Source of the DNA: Burkholderiaceae bacterium
GTDB taxonomy: Bacteria; Pseudomonadota; Gammaproteobacteria; Burkholderiales; Burkholderiaceae
Assembly: GCA_947449305.1 (NCBI GenBank)
Contig: CANFRA010000001.1
Span: 70,422 to 109,345, forward strand
Length of the DNA: 38,924 nt
Direction: 5' to 3'
How positions within the stretch are numbered: the stretch's first letter is position 1; each line of letters opens with the position of its first letter. Of the stretch, positions 17,719 through 28,895 are shown piece after piece. The notes below the pieces were generated by a model, which was not told the origin of the DNA, made no database searches, and was given only the letters and a program-made list of their open reading frames with translations. The position numbers were made by a program, and so were the translations under genes.

Positions 17719-19137
17719 ATGAGCTCACCCAAAAATTCCTTAGACAACAAAGCCCAAGCTTGGTCGGCCCGTTTTAATGAACCGGTAGACGAGCTCGTTC
17801 AGCGCTATACCGCCTCAATTGGCTTTGATCAGCGCTTTGCAATGGTCGATATTGCCGGCTCCCTGGCCCACGCCCAGATGTTAGCTGCCCAAAAGATCAT
17901 CAGCGCCCAGGATTTAGCCGATATCGAGAAGGGTATGGCCCAGATTAAGAGTGAGATTGAATCTGGCCAATTTTTATGGCAATTGGCACTAGAAGATGTG
18001 CACCTCAATATTGAAGCACGCCTAACTGCACTAGTGGGCGACGCAGGAAAACGTCTGCACACTGGTCGCTCTAGGAATGACCAAGTGGCTACTGATTTAC
18101 GTCTGTGGTTGCGCGGCAGTGTTGATGAGGTTGCTATTACTCTTCAAGCTCTGCGCAGCGCACTATTGGATTTAGCAGAAAAACATGCTGGCACGATCAT
18201 GCCTGGTCATACTCATCTGCAGGTTGCACAACCCATTACCTTTGGTCATCACTTGATGGCTTATTTTGAAATGTTTAGTCGTGATGCTAGTCGCTTGACT
18301 GATTTGCGTGCGCGCTTTAATCGCCTGCCGTTAGGTGCGGCGGCTTTGGCAGGGACCACCTACCCTATTAATCGGGAGCAAGTTGCTAAGACTCTTGGCT
18401 TTGATGGCATTTGCAATAACTCCTTAGATGCCGTATCAGATCGTGACTTTGCGATTGAGTTCTGTGCATTTGCATCGATCTTGATGATGCACGTTTCTCG
18501 CCTCTCAGAAGAGCTTGTACTGTGGCTTAGTCCACGCTTTGGCTTTATTGATCTACCAGATCGCTTCTGCACTGGTAGCTCCATCATGCCGCAAAAGAAA
18601 AACCCTGACGTTCCTGAATTAGCAAGGGGCAAGACAGGTCGCGTCTATGGCGATCTTATCTCTTTGCTAACACTCATGAAGAGTCAGCCTCTTGCCTATA
18701 ACAAGGATAACCAAGAAGATAAAGAGCCGTTGTTTGATGCAGTTGATACTGTGCAAGATACGCTGCGTATCTTTGCTGACATGATTCCTCATATCAAAGT
18801 TAAAGCAGACGTGATGAAAGCGGCGGCCCAAGAAGGCTTTTCAACGGCCACTGACTTAGCCGACTACTTAGTTAAAAAAGGCTTGGCATTCCGTGATGCT
18901 CATGAAGCTGTTGCTCACGCCGTTAAAGCCTGTGTTGGTAGAAACTGTATGCTGACTGACTTAAGTCTCTCAGAATTGCGCTTTGCTTGTGGTCTTGATA
19001 ATCGCCCTGAACTGATTGGTGATGATGTCTTTACCTTGCTAACTGTCGATGGCTCAGTGCAATCACGCCAACATGCTGGAGGCACAGCTCCAGCACAAGT
19101 ACTCGCTGCTATCAAACGGGGTCGTGCAGACCTCTAG
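17719..19137 (+). CDS. argH: Argininosuccinate lyase
   Basis: Splits argininosuccinate to arginine and fumarate, the last step of arginine synthesis; a cytosolic homotetramer. The fumarase/aspartase superfamily signature [12 protein letters not shown] with its catalytic serine loop is intact, as are [13 protein letters not shown] and the TxxxxxHxH region [13 protein letters not shown] place the start at ATG 17719 (MSSPKNSL, 472 residues, normal length). The open frame reaches back to 17563 but that part overlaps hemC. Two TRAP transporter genes follow after five bases and are probably co-transcribed. Arginine is also a substrate of the cyanophycin synthetase at the left end. Confidence 0.97.
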   Translation: MSSPKNSLDNKAQAWSARFNEPVDELVQRYTASIGFDQRFAMVDIAGSLAHAQMLAAQKIISAQDLADIEKGMAQIKSEIESGQFLWQLALEDVHLNIEARLTALVGDAGKRLHTGRSRNDQVATDLRLWLRGSVDEVAITLQALRSALLDLAEKHAGTIMPGHTHLQVAQPITFGHHLMAYFEMFSRDASRLTDLRARFNRLPLGAAALAGTTYPINREQVAKTLGFDGICNNSLDAVSDRDFAIEFCAFASILMMHVSRLSEELVLWLSPRFGFIDLPDRFCTGSSIMPQKKNPDVPELARGKTGRVYGDLISLLTLMKSQPLAYNKDNQEDKEPLFDAVDTVQDTLRIFADMIPHIKVKADVMKAAAQEGFSTATDLADYLVKKGLAFRDAHEAVAHAVKACVGRNCMLTDLSLSELRFACGLDNRPELIGDDVFTLLTVDGSVQSRQHAGGTAPAQVLAAIKRGRADL

Positions 19138-19142
19138 ATCGC

Positions 19143-19694
19143 ATGGGGTTTTGGTCCAAACTTTCCTCGGGTATTGATCGTACAAACAAACTGCTTGGCA
19201 AAGCTGCCGGCATCATGATTTTGTTGTCCTGCGTAGTATCGGCAGTCAATGCCTTACTGCGCTATGGCTTAGACATTAGCAATAACTGGCCTTTAGAACT
19301 GCAATGGTATTTATTTAGTGCTGCAGTGATGTTGGGCGCGGCCTACACTCTTAAGCGCAACGAACATGTTCGTGTTGATTTAATTTACTCACGCCTGTCA
19401 GATCGGGGTCGTATTTGGGTGGATTTATTTGGCTTGGTTTTGTTCTTGATGCCAGCTTGTATTTTGTTTGCCTGGCTCTCATGGACAACCCTCTTTTATC
19501 CGTCCTGGTTGGTCATGGAGCATTCGATGAATTCGGGTGGTCTTACTCGATACCCTATTAAGTTTGTTGTGCCCTTTGGTTTCTTCATGCTCAGCTTGCA
19601 AGGCGCATCAGAAATCATCAAACGCATTGGCGCACTCACAGGTGAAGTCGCCTTACCCGCCGAAGATCTTCATTACGAAAAGCCAATGCAATGA
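19143..19694 (+). CDS. TRAP transporter small membrane subunit (DctQ family)
   Basis: Small membrane subunit of a tripartite ATP-independent periplasmic transporter. 183 residues with four hydrophobic helices. The segment LKRNEHVRVDLIYSRLSDRGRIWVDL is typical for DctQ proteins. It overlaps the large subunit gene by four bases (ATGA), indicating translational coupling. The wording is nearest to the mannitol/chloroaromatic (FcbT2-like) branch, which also includes 2-oxoacid carriers, but substrate specificity resides in the binding protein. No DctP-type binding protein is present in the window. Confidence 0.9.
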   Translation: MGFWSKLSSGIDRTNKLLGKAAGIMILLSCVVSAVNALLRYGLDISNNWPLELQWYLFSAAVMLGAAYTLKRNEHVRVDLIYSRLSDRGRIWVDLFGLVLFLMPACILFAWLSWTTLFYPSWLVMEHSMNSGGLTRYPIKFVVPFGFFMLSLQGASEIIKRIGALTGEVALPAEDLHYEKPMQ

Positions 19695-21223
19695 TTCCAT
19701 TAGAGTGGATGCCACCGCTCATGTTTGGCGGCCTGATTATCTTTATGTTGATTGGCTTTCCAGTCGCATTCTCTCTGATGGCTGCTGCTCTCTTCTTTTC
19801 TGCCATTGCTATCAGCGAAGGCTTCTTTGGTATGCCATTTTTGCAAGCTATTCCACAGCGTATCTTTGGTAGCGTTCTCGCGAATGACCTGCTTCTAGCG
19901 ATTCCATTCTTTACCTTTATGGGTGCCATTCTTGAGCGCTGTGGTCTTGCTGAAGAAATGCTCGACTCGATGGGTCAACTTTTTGGGGGAGTACGTGGCG
20001 GTCTAGGTTACTCAGTCATCATTGTGGGATTTATTCTCGGTGCGATTACTGGCACAGTAGCTGCCCAAGTGATTGCTATGGCGATGATCTCTTTGCCAGT
20101 GATGATGCGCTATGGCTATAACATGCGCTACGCCACAGGCGTTCTGGCAGCCTCTGGAACCATTACTCAATTAGTGCCGCCATCGTTAGTTCTGATCGTT
20201 TTAGCAGATCAACTCAAGACTCAAAGTGGTAGCGCCGATGTCGGCAGTATGTATCTTGGTGCTTGGGGACCTTCATTGCTGCAAATTGCCCTTTTTGCGC
20301 TCTATACCTTCTTCCTCTCCCGCATACGTCCAGACTATTTGCCAGCGATGCCAGTAAGTGATCTGACCCTCAAGGGCTGGGGGCTCTGGAAAAAATGTCT
20401 CCTCGGCATAATTCCTTCTGCGGTACTGATTTTTTTAGTGCTTGGTACGATCATGACCGGCATTGCCACCCCAACTGAATCTGGCGCCATGGGAGCGATG
20501 GGCGCATTGCTATTGGCATGGCTACGCAGAGCGAATATTCCCAATCTCAAAGGTTTAATTCAGGAGGCCTATCAAAACACGATGCGCATTACTGCCATGG
20601 TGGTCTTTATTCTCATCGGCTCCACCTGCTTCTCAGTCGTATTCCAAGGAGTTGATGGCGGCTTATGGGTTGAGAATCTGTTCTCAGGAATGCCCGGTGG
20701 CTGGGTAGGCTTTCTGATTGCCGTCAATCTCTTAGTATTTTTCTTGGCCTTCTTTTTAGACTTTTTTGAGATTGCTTTCATCATCGTGCCAATGCTGGCA
20801 CCAGTGGCAGTCAAACTACTCTCCCCGGTACTGCTTGATTCTATGAACGGCAATCCACAGGCCGCTGCGAGCGCTGCACTTGTCTGGTTTGGGGTGATGC
20901 TATGCGTCAATATGCAAACCTCGTTCATGCATCCGCCATTTGGGTTTGCACTCTTCTACCTGCGAGGAGTGGCGCCAAAAGAGGTCAAGAGTAGCGATAT
21001 CTACTGGGGGGCGCTCCCTTGGGTAGGATTGCAACTGATTATGGTGGCAGTGGTCATCGCCTTCCCCGCGCTTGTGACAACATTACTAGATAAGCCCGCT
21101 GCTGTAGTACAGAGTCAGGATTTCAACTTCACTAGCGCAGAAGAATCAAAGCTGGAAGAATCTGTAAATAAGGTGGATGAAGACGCCCCGGTAACGTTTC
21201 AATTGGATAAGCCGATTAAATAA
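19691..21223 (+). CDS. TRAP transporter large membrane subunit (DctM family)
   Basis: Sodium-coupled ion/substrate-translocating subunit, 510 residues with about 12-14 hydrophobic helices. Visible family landmarks: MLIGFPVAFSLM near the front, AIPFFTFMGAILERCGLAEEM near 70-90, ASGTITQLVPPSLVLIVLADQ near 155-175, ATPTESGAMGAMGALLLAW and FFLDFFEIAFIIVPMLAPV. The last 40 residues are a charged, soluble tail beyond the usual end. The gene order dctQ-dctM directly behind argH, without dctP, means the substrate-binding protein must be encoded elsewhere. Confidence 0.93.
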   Translation: MIPLEWMPPLMFGGLIIFMLIGFPVAFSLMAAALFFSAIAISEGFFGMPFLQAIPQRIFGSVLANDLLLAIPFFTFMGAILERCGLAEEMLDSMGQLFGGVRGGLGYSVIIVGFILGAITGTVAAQVIAMAMISLPVMMRYGYNMRYATGVLAASGTITQLVPPSLVLIVLADQLKTQSGSADVGSMYLGAWGPSLLQIALFALYTFFLSRIRPDYLPAMPVSDLTLKGWGLWKKCLLGIIPSAVLIFLVLGTIMTGIATPTESGAMGAMGALLLAWLRRANIPNLKGLIQEAYQNTMRITAMVVFILIGSTCFSVVFQGVDGGLWVENLFSGMPGGWVGFLIAVNLLVFFLAFFLDFFEIAFIIVPMLAPVAVKLLSPVLLDSMNGNPQAAASAALVWFGVMLCVNMQTSFMHPPFGFALFYLRGVAPKEVKSSDIYWGALPWVGLQLIMVAVVIAFPALVTTLLDKPAAVVQSQDFNFTSAEESKLEESVNKVDEDAPVTFQLDKPIK

Positions 21224-21248
21224 AAATGCCCTGCAGAAGCAGGGCATT
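21222..21248 (-). terminator. Intrinsic terminator of the decarboxylase gene (convergent with dctM)
   Basis: AATGCCCTGC / GCAGGGCATT is a perfect 10-pair stem with a 4-base loop (21225-21248). On the minus strand it is followed by TTTTTATTT, a good U-tract, 22 bases after the decarboxylase stop. On the plus strand it begins two bases after the dctM stop codon but lacks a U-tract, so it may only partly stop that transcript. Confidence 0.8.
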
Positions 21249-21270
21249 ATCAATTAAATCTTCATTAGAC

Positions 21271-23538
21271 TTAAAGCGTAATGTCACGCTCTTGCCTTAC
21301 GCAATCAACGTAGTATTGACTACGACCATCTAGGTCAGCCTTAACTAGGCCATGGATATCAGTCTCAAAGCCTGGGAACTTTTCATTAAAGTCTCTTGCG
21401 AAGTACAGATAATCCACAATGCGTTTATTAAAGCGCTCACCTGGAATCAAAAGTGGAATGCCTGGTGGGTATGGCGTTACCAACATGGCTGTTACGCGCC
21501 CTTCTAACTGATCGAGTGGCACCCGATCAACTTCTTTATGAGCCATCTTGGCCCAAGCTTCAGAAGGCATCATGGCTGGAACCATATCAGAGGTATACAT
21601 CTCTGTCGTCATGCGAGCCACATTACGGCCCTTGTAGAACTCATGAATCTGCTGACAAATATCTTTTAGGCCAACACGCTCATAACGTGGGTGCTTGGCT
21701 ACAAACTCAGGCAGCACTTTCCATAAAGGAGCATTCTTATCAAAGTGATCCTTAAACTGTTGCAGCTCTGTCACTAGCGTGTTCCAACGACCCTTAGTAA
21801 TGCCGATGGTAAACATAATGAAGAAGGAATACAGGCCACATTTCTCAACGATCACTCCATGTTCTGCAAGATACTTCGTAACAATACTTGCCGGGATACC
21901 CATAGAACCAAAGTTACCCTCAATATCTAATCCTGGAGTAACTACTGTTGCCTTAATTGGGTCCAGCATATTGAAGTCTTTAGCCAATTTGCCAAAGTCA
22001 TGCCAGCCTGCATTTGGTGCCAACACCCAATCAGAGCGCTCGCCAATACCTTCTTCTGCCAAGTGATCCGGTCCCCAAACCTTAAACCACCAGTCGGCAC
22101 CGAACTTATCATCCACTTCGCGCATGGCGCGACGGAAGTCCATTGCTTCAGCAATCGACTCTTCTACCAAAGTGGTGCCGCCAGGCGACTCCATCATCGC
22201 AGCAGAAACGTCGCAGGAGGCAATAATGGCGTACTGCGGGCTTGTAGAGGTATGCATCAGATAGGCTTCATTGAAGCAATCACGATCAAGCTTGGTCTCC
22301 TCAGCATCTTGAACCAAAACCTGCGAAGCTTGTGACAAACCAGCTAAGAGCTTATGAGTAGACTGAGTTGCAAACATCAAACTCTTCTTGGTGCGCTTGC
22401 GATCGGAACCAATCGCATGCATATCTTTATAGAACGGATGGAAAGCAGCGTGGGGCAACCAAGCTTCGTCAAAATGCAAAGAGTCAACCTTGCCATCAAG
22501 CATCTCTTTGATCATTTCAACGTTATAGATGATGCCATCGTAAGTACTTTGAGTCAGTGTCATGACGCGTGGCACTACGTTTTTATTCTTAATAAATGGA
22601 TTAGCATCAATTTTCTTCTTGATGTTGGCCCACTCAAATTCTTCTTTAGGAATCGGTCCAATAATGCCAAGGTGATTACGGGTTGGCATCAAGAAAATCG
22701 GAATCGCACCCATCATAGTGATGGAATGAATCACCGATTTATGGCAATTGCGATCAACCAACACTACATCGCCAGGAGCAACAGTAGAGTGCCAAACAAT
22801 TTTGTTGGAGGTAGAGGTGCCATTAGTAACAAAGAACAAATGGTCCGCATTGAAGATGCGGGCAGCATTGCGCTCACTCTGGAGCACAGGACCAGTATGG
22901 TCTAGCAGTTGGCCCAACTCTTCTACGGCATTACAAACGTCGGCACGCAGCATGTTCTCACCAAAGAATTGGTGAAACATACGACCTACTGGACTCTTTA
23001 AGAAAGCAACGCCGCCAGAATGCCCTGGGCAATGCCAAGAATAAGAACCTTCAGAAGCGTAATTGGTTAGTGCACGGAAGAATGGTGGCGCTAATGAATC
23101 GAGATAGACCTTTGCTTCACGAATAATATGACGCGCTACAAACTCTGGGGTGTCTTCATTCATATGAATGAAACCATGCAACTCACGCAAGATGTCATTG
23201 GGCATATGACGTGAAGTACGAGTTTCGCCATACAAGAAGATTGGAATATCTTCATTGCGCTTACGCACTTCTGTAATAAAGGCGCGCAAGTTATTTAAGG
23301 CGGGAAGATCATGATCTTCGGAATCGGAATCAAACTCTTCATCATCAATAGAAACGATAAAACTAGATGCGCGGGAGGCTTGTTGTGCAAAAGAGGTGAG
23401 GTCACCATAACTGGTTAGACCAATAACCTCCATACCCTCTTGCTCTATGGCTTCAGCGAGATCGCGAATACCCGAACCCGAAATATTTTCGGAGCGAAAG
23501 TCCTCATCTATGATGATGATTGGGAAACGAAATTTCAT
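21271..23538 (-). CDS. Orn/Lys/Arg decarboxylase (class I, PLP fold type I)
   Basis: Decarboxylates a basic amino acid to the corresponding polyamine precursor. 755 residues, the length of AdiA-type arginine decarboxylases. The N-terminal wing domain (response-regulator-like, about 1-130) is followed by the PLP domain. PLP lysine is Lys396 in STHKLLAGLSQAS, the aspartate contacting the pyridine nitrogen is Asp357 in HFDEAWLPHAAF, and SWHCPGHSGG and HKSVIHS are intact. Whether the substrate is Arg, Lys or Orn cannot be decided by eye. No antiporter (AdiC/CadB) gene is adjacent, so a biosynthetic rather than acid-stress role is likely. Ribosome site AAGGG precedes the ATG. It follows dcd by 43 bases. 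Confidence 0.92.
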   Translation of the reverse strand: MKFRFPIIIIDEDFRSENISGSGIRDLAEAIEQEGMEVIGLTSYGDLTSFAQQASRASSFIVSIDDEEFDSDSEDHDLPALNNLRAFITEVRKRNEDIPIFLYGETRTSRHMPNDILRELHGFIHMNEDTPEFVARHIIREAKVYLDSLAPPFFRALTNYASEGSYSWHCPGHSGGVAFLKSPVGRMFHQFFGENMLRADVCNAVEELGQLLDHTGPVLQSERNAARIFNADHLFFVTNGTSTSNKIVWHSTVAPGDVVLVDRNCHKSVIHSITMMGAIPIFLMPTRNHLGIIGPIPKEEFEWANIKKKIDANPFIKNKNVVPRVMTLTQSTYDGIIYNVEMIKEMLDGKVDSLHFDEAWLPHAAFHPFYKDMHAIGSDRKRTKKSLMFATQSTHKLLAGLSQASQVLVQDAEETKLDRDCFNEAYLMHTSTSPQYAIIASCDVSAAMMESPGGTTLVEESIAEAMDFRRAMREVDDKFGADWWFKVWGPDHLAEEGIGERSDWVLAPNAGWHDFGKLAKDFNMLDPIKATVVTPGLDIEGNFGSMGIPASIVTKYLAEHGVIVEKCGLYSFFIMFTIGITKGRWNTLVTELQQFKDHFDKNAPLWKVLPEFVAKHPRYERVGLKDICQQIHEFYKGRNVARMTTEMYTSDMVPAMMPSEAWAKMAHKEVDRVPLDQLEGRVTAMLVTPYPPGIPLLIPGERFNKRIVDYLYFARDFNEKFPGFETDIHGLVKADLDGRSQYYVDCVRQERDITL

Positions 23539-23581
23539 GGCTACCCTTTAGGTTCGCGAACTAGGATTGGAATAAAGGAAA

Positions 23582-24148
23582 TTAAGTCTTAGGCAGGGTC
23601 ACGCCCCGCTGACCTTGATACTTACCACCACGATCTTTATAAGACGTGCCGCAAATCTCATCACTCTCAAAGAAGAGAACTTGCGCACATCCCTCACCTG
23701 CGTATATCTTTGCAGGCAATGGTGTGGTGTTAGAAAACTCTAAAGTGACATAGCCTTCCCACTCAGGCTCGAATGGAGTCACATTCACAATAATGCCGCA
23801 ACGAGCATAGGTACTTTTGCCAACGCAAACAGTTAATACACTGCGTGGAATCTTAAAATATTCAACGGTTCTTGCTAAAGCAAATGAATTTGGTGGAATG
23901 ATGCAAACATCACCCTTAAAATCTACGAAAGATTGATCATCGAAATTCTTGGGGTCAACAATAGTGCTGTTGATGTTCGTAAAGATTTTGAACTCGTCTG
24001 CGCAACGAATATCGTAGCCATAGCTTGATGTGCCATAACTCACGATTTTATTACCAGCAGCGTCTTGGCGAACTTGTCCAGGCTCAAACGGGCTGATCAT
24101 GCCTTGCTCGCCCATGCGGCGGATCCAGTGGTCAGATTTAATAGTCAT
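23582..24148 (-). CDS. dcd: dCTP deaminase
   Basis: Deaminates dCTP to dUTP, the precursor for dTMP; cytosolic homotrimer of the dUTPase fold. 188 residues, full length. Landmarks: [46 protein letters not shown] (conserved S-x-x-A-R and catalytic Glu in WEGYVTLEF), and the C-terminal [13 protein letters not shown] that closes over the triphosphate. TACAAT lies exactly six bases before the ATG and no ribosome site is visible, so a leaderless start is likely. The decarboxylase gene follows on the same strand. Confidence 0.96.
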   Translation of the reverse strand: MTIKSDHWIRRMGEQGMISPFEPGQVRQDAAGNKIVSYGTSSYGYDIRCADEFKIFTNINSTIVDPKNFDDQSFVDFKGDVCIIPPNSFALARTVEYFKIPRSVLTVCVGKSTYARCGIIVNVTPFEPEWEGYVTLEFSNTTPLPAKIYAGEGCAQVLFFESDEICGTSYKDRGGKYQGQRGVTLPKT

Positions 24149-24154
24149 GGGCGA

Positions 24155-24160
24155 ATTGTA
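24155..24160 (-). promoter_or_regulatory. Putative -10 box of dcd (leaderless geometry)
   Basis: TACAAT (5 of 6 matches) on the minus strand, six bases (TCGCCC), then the dcd ATG. The nearest purine-rich stretch (GAAGG) is too far upstream to serve as a ribosome site. No -35 match is evident. Confidence 0.45.
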
Positions 24161-24210
24161 AAACCTTCGCAGCCCTTACCCACCATTTATCGGGTTCTGG
24201 ACACTAAAAA

Positions 24211-25050
24211 TTAGCTATTTTTGGTAAAAATCACTCGCTCAGGGGCGTTATAGATCTCAAAATGTTTACCAGAACAACGAGACAGGATGGTGAGGTTGGT
24301 TTTACGAGCCAGTTCCAGACCCATGAGAGTGACCCCCGAGCGGGTTAGGAGGAAAGGCACGCCCATCTGGGCTCCTTTAATCACCATCTCAGAGGTGAGG
24401 CGCCCAGTAGTGAAGAAGATTAAATCTTTGCCGGGTTTATTGGCCAGCCACATTAGACCAGAAATCGAGTCGACCGCATTATGGCGTCCCACATCTTCAA
24501 TAAAGTGAAGAAGCTTCACCCCATCTTCACCTACCCTCTCAAATACAGCACAGGCGTGAACTGAGCCAGACCTCTTATAGATCGAGTCGTGAACACGAAT
24601 GGCATCAATTAAGGCGACGATTGCCTCTTGGGATAATTGGGGTCCATCTGGTAGCCGAATCTCGGACATCTCTTCCATGAGGCCGCCAAACATCGTGCCT
24701 TGACCACAACCGGTAGTAACTACCCGCTTGCTAGTAAGCGCATCAATATCAACCGTGTTACGGCGAGTCTTAACGGCTGCAGAATCAGTCTCCCAATCAA
24801 CCTGGATACTCTCGATATCGTCCGGAGACTCCACCAAACGCTGATTACGTAAGTAGCCCAGAACCAGGGCTTCGGGAGCGCTGCCTAGGGTCATCAAAGT
24901 GACGACCTCACGCTTATCCAGATAAATCGTTAATGAGCGCTCCCCAGGGATGTAGGTGAGCTTTTTCCTGCCCGCCTCATCCAAGACCTCAACCTCGTGG
25001 ACCAAAGGCACGGAGGCGCTAGACATCTGAATATTGGGCTGAACGGCCAT
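24211..25050 (-). CDS. fdhD: Formate dehydrogenase accessory sulfurtransferase FdhD
   Basis: Transfers sulfur from IscS to the molybdenum cofactor of formate dehydrogenases. 279 residues. Typical segments: GERSLTIYLDKREV, the cysteine loop VVTTGCGQGTMFGG (Cys115), HDSIYKRSGSVHACAVF, EDVGRHNAVDSISG and FFTTGRLTSEMVIKGAQMG. The loop has only one cysteine: the second of the common C-x-x-C pair is replaced (C-G-Q-G). No formate dehydrogenase is in the window, but the gene implies one in the genome, which would use the formate produced by the oxalate genes 5-10 kb away. Divergent from metG. Confidence 0.93.
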   Translation of the reverse strand: MAVQPNIQMSSASVPLVHEVEVLDEAGRKKLTYIPGERSLTIYLDKREVVTLMTLGSAPEALVLGYLRNQRLVESPDDIESIQVDWETDSAAVKTRRNTVDIDALTSKRVVTTGCGQGTMFGGLMEEMSEIRLPDGPQLSQEAIVALIDAIRVHDSIYKRSGSVHACAVFERVGEDGVKLLHFIEDVGRHNAVDSISGLMWLANKPGKDLIFFTTGRLTSEMVIKGAQMGVPFLLTRSGVTLMGLELARKTNLTILSRCSGKHFEIYNAPERVIFTKNS

Positions 25051-25203
25051 GAAACGCTTTCTGAATCGAGTAGAAATTGGAGTTTAGCGAGATTTACGGA
25101 AACTTCGCGGTGTTTACTTTAACCGCAGACTAAAATCACTGCACAAGCTCGGCATAATGGAGCATTACCCCTAATTTAACCTTCTTATTTAAGTCCGTAT
25201 TAC

Positions 25204-26874
25204 ATGAGCAGCTCCCAGCGTCGCCTTCTTGTCACCTCCGCCTTACCGTATGCCAATGGTCAGATCCATATTGGCCATCTGGTGGAATATGTACAAACTG
25301 ATATTTGGGTACGCTTTCAACGGATGCGTGGTCATGAAGTGCATTATGTTGGCGCCGATGATACCCACGGCACCCCCATCATGTTGCGCGCAGAAAAAGA
25401 AGGTATCACTCCAAAGGAGTTGATCGCCAATGTTTGGAAAGAGCATAAGCGCGACTTTGACAACTTCCTCATTTCATTTGACAACTACTACACGACAGAT
25501 AGCCCAGAGAATGAAAAACTCTCGCAAAGTATCTATCTGAAATTACGTGATGCCGGCCTGATTGAAAAACGCGCGATTGAACAAGCTTATGACCCAGTCA
25601 AAGAAATGTTCTTGCCGGACCGCTTCATCAAAGGCGAGTGCCCTAAGTGTGGCGCCAAAGATCAATACGGTGATAACTGTGAAAAATGTGGTGCCACCTA
25701 TTCGCCTACTGATCTGAAAAATCCTTTCTCAGTAGTGAGCGGTGCAACACCCATCAAAAAGATTTCTGATCATTACTTCTTTAAGTTATCTGATCCTCGT
25801 TGCGAGGCATTTTTGCGCGACTGGACTCAAGTAAAGACACCACTTCAACCTGAAGCCCGAAACAAGATGAAGGAGTGGGTTGGCCAGCCAGGCGAAAGCA
25901 AGTTGGGTGACTGGGATATCTCTCGTGACGCTCCTTATTTCGGCTTTGAGATTCCTGATGCCCCAGGCAAATACTTCTATGTCTGGCTTGATGCCCCTAT
26001 TGGCTACTACGCTAGCTTCCTCAATTACTGCCAGGCTAAAGGCCTGAACTTTGATGAGTGGGTCAAACCAGATACGACCACTGAGCAATACCATTTCATT
26101 GGTAAAGATATCTTGTATTTCCACACCCTCTTTTGGCCAGCTACTTTGCAATTTGCAGGCTATCGCACACCAACCAATGTATTTGCTCATGGTTTCTTAA
26201 CCGTTGATGGCGAGAAGATGAGTAAGTCACGCGGCACCTTAATTTCTGCAAACAGCGTCATTGAATGTGGCTTTAATCCGGAATGGTTCCGCTATTACTT
26301 TGCTACGAAGCTCAATGACAGCATGGAAGATTTAGATTTAAATTTACAAGACTTTGTTGCGCGCGTAAATAGTGATTTATTGGGCAAGTACATCAATATT
26401 GCGAGTCGCAGTGCAGGATTTTTAGTCAAACGTTTTAGTGGCGTAGTGTCTGATGAAGCCATGAACAATCCCCTGCTCAAAGAAATTGCTGCCTCAAGTG
26501 AAAAAATTGCAGCGCTTTATGAAGCACGCGAATATGCAAAAGCATTACGTACCATCATGGAACTCGCTGACAAGGTCAATGCTTTCGTAGATGAGAACAA
26601 GCCTTGGGAAATTGCCAAAGATCTGGCTCGAGAGGCAGACTTGCAGCAAGTTTGTAGCGTAACCTTAGAAGCTTTCCGTATGCTGAGTCTTTATCTCAAG
26701 CCGGTTATTCCACAAGTTGCTGTAGGCGTAGAAGATTTTCTCTCCCTCCCTCCGCAATCTTGGAGTGATATCAATAACCCACTTTCTAGCAAGAATCCAA
26801 TCAAGGCCTATCAGCATCTGATGACCCGGGTGGAGGCCCCTCAAATTGAGGCTTTGCTAGCAGCAAACTTGTAA
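25204..26874 (+). CDS. metG: Methionine--tRNA ligase, short form
   Basis: Charges initiator and elongator tRNA-Met. Class I signatures: HIGH at 22-25 and KMSKS at 338-342. The zinc knuckle cysteines are Cys146, Cys149, Cys159 and Cys162. 556 residues: the catalytic and anticodon domains are complete and end in [18 protein letters not shown]. The C-terminal Trbp111-like tRNA-binding/dimerisation domain found in many longer MetRS (about 680 residues) is absent, and the sequence after the stop shows no remnant of it. The divergent gap of 153 bases to fdhD contains a CATAAT (25153-25158) as possible -10. No strong ribosome site. Confidence 0.97.
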   Translation: MSSSQRRLLVTSALPYANGQIHIGHLVEYVQTDIWVRFQRMRGHEVHYVGADDTHGTPIMLRAEKEGITPKELIANVWKEHKRDFDNFLISFDNYYTTDSPENEKLSQSIYLKLRDAGLIEKRAIEQAYDPVKEMFLPDRFIKGECPKCGAKDQYGDNCEKCGATYSPTDLKNPFSVVSGATPIKKISDHYFFKLSDPRCEAFLRDWTQVKTPLQPEARNKMKEWVGQPGESKLGDWDISRDAPYFGFEIPDAPGKYFYVWLDAPIGYYASFLNYCQAKGLNFDEWVKPDTTTEQYHFIGKDILYFHTLFWPATLQFAGYRTPTNVFAHGFLTVDGEKMSKSRGTLISANSVIECGFNPEWFRYYFATKLNDSMEDLDLNLQDFVARVNSDLLGKYINIASRSAGFLVKRFSGVVSDEAMNNPLLKEIAASSEKIAALYEAREYAKALRTIMELADKVNAFVDENKPWEIAKDLAREADLQQVCSVTLEAFRMLSLYLKPVIPQVAVGVEDFLSLPPQSWSDINNPLSSKNPIKAYQHLMTRVEAPQIEALLAANL

Positions 26875-26894
26875 AAATAGCCTTAAAAAGCACC

Positions 26895-26900
26895 TATAAT
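26895..26900 (+). promoter_or_regulatory. Putative -10 box before the DUF3460-scpA-panC genes
   Basis: A perfect TATAAT lies 20 bases after the metG stop and 77 bases before the next start. The best upstream hexamer TTGTAA (26869-26874) is 20 bases away, longer than usual. No metG terminator is visible, so read-through is also possible. Confidence 0.4.
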
Positions 26901-26977
26901 GACGGGTGTAGTCCCCAGATGACTTTTGGAATTAATACCGTAAGTTATTGAATTAATTGAGTATTTTAGGAAATACC

Positions 26978-27158
26978 ATGGCAAGATATCAGTCTGAATT
27001 TACCCAGTTCTTAAATGAGCTCAAATCTGAGAAGCCTAATCTCGAGGCAGACCAACAAGCTGGTCGCGCGCTGCTGTGGGACAAAGAACCCCTTACCGTT
27101 GAAGATCAGCGCCGTGCAAAAGCTGCCAAGTTAAAACAACGCGCTTACGTTTATTCGA

Positions 27159-27166
<8 letters not shown>
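26978..27166 (+). CDS. DUF3460 family small protein
   Basis: 62-residue, charged, soluble protein of unknown function, beginning MARYQSEFTQFLNELK and containing the block GRALLWDK. It matches my recollection of DUF3460, a family restricted largely to betaproteobacteria. I start it at ATG 26978, with AGGA six bases upstream, rather than at TTG 26957. It overlaps scpA by eight bases, so it is translationally coupled to scpA. No function should be inferred beyond that neighbourhood. Confidence 0.8.
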
Positions 27167-28882
<1,716 letters not shown>

Positions 28883-28895
28883 TCCTAAGCAATGT

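Noticed and set aside
17676..17750. Longer hemC frame up to 17750
   Set aside because: It would run across the argH start codon and add a 25-residue head not typical of HemC.
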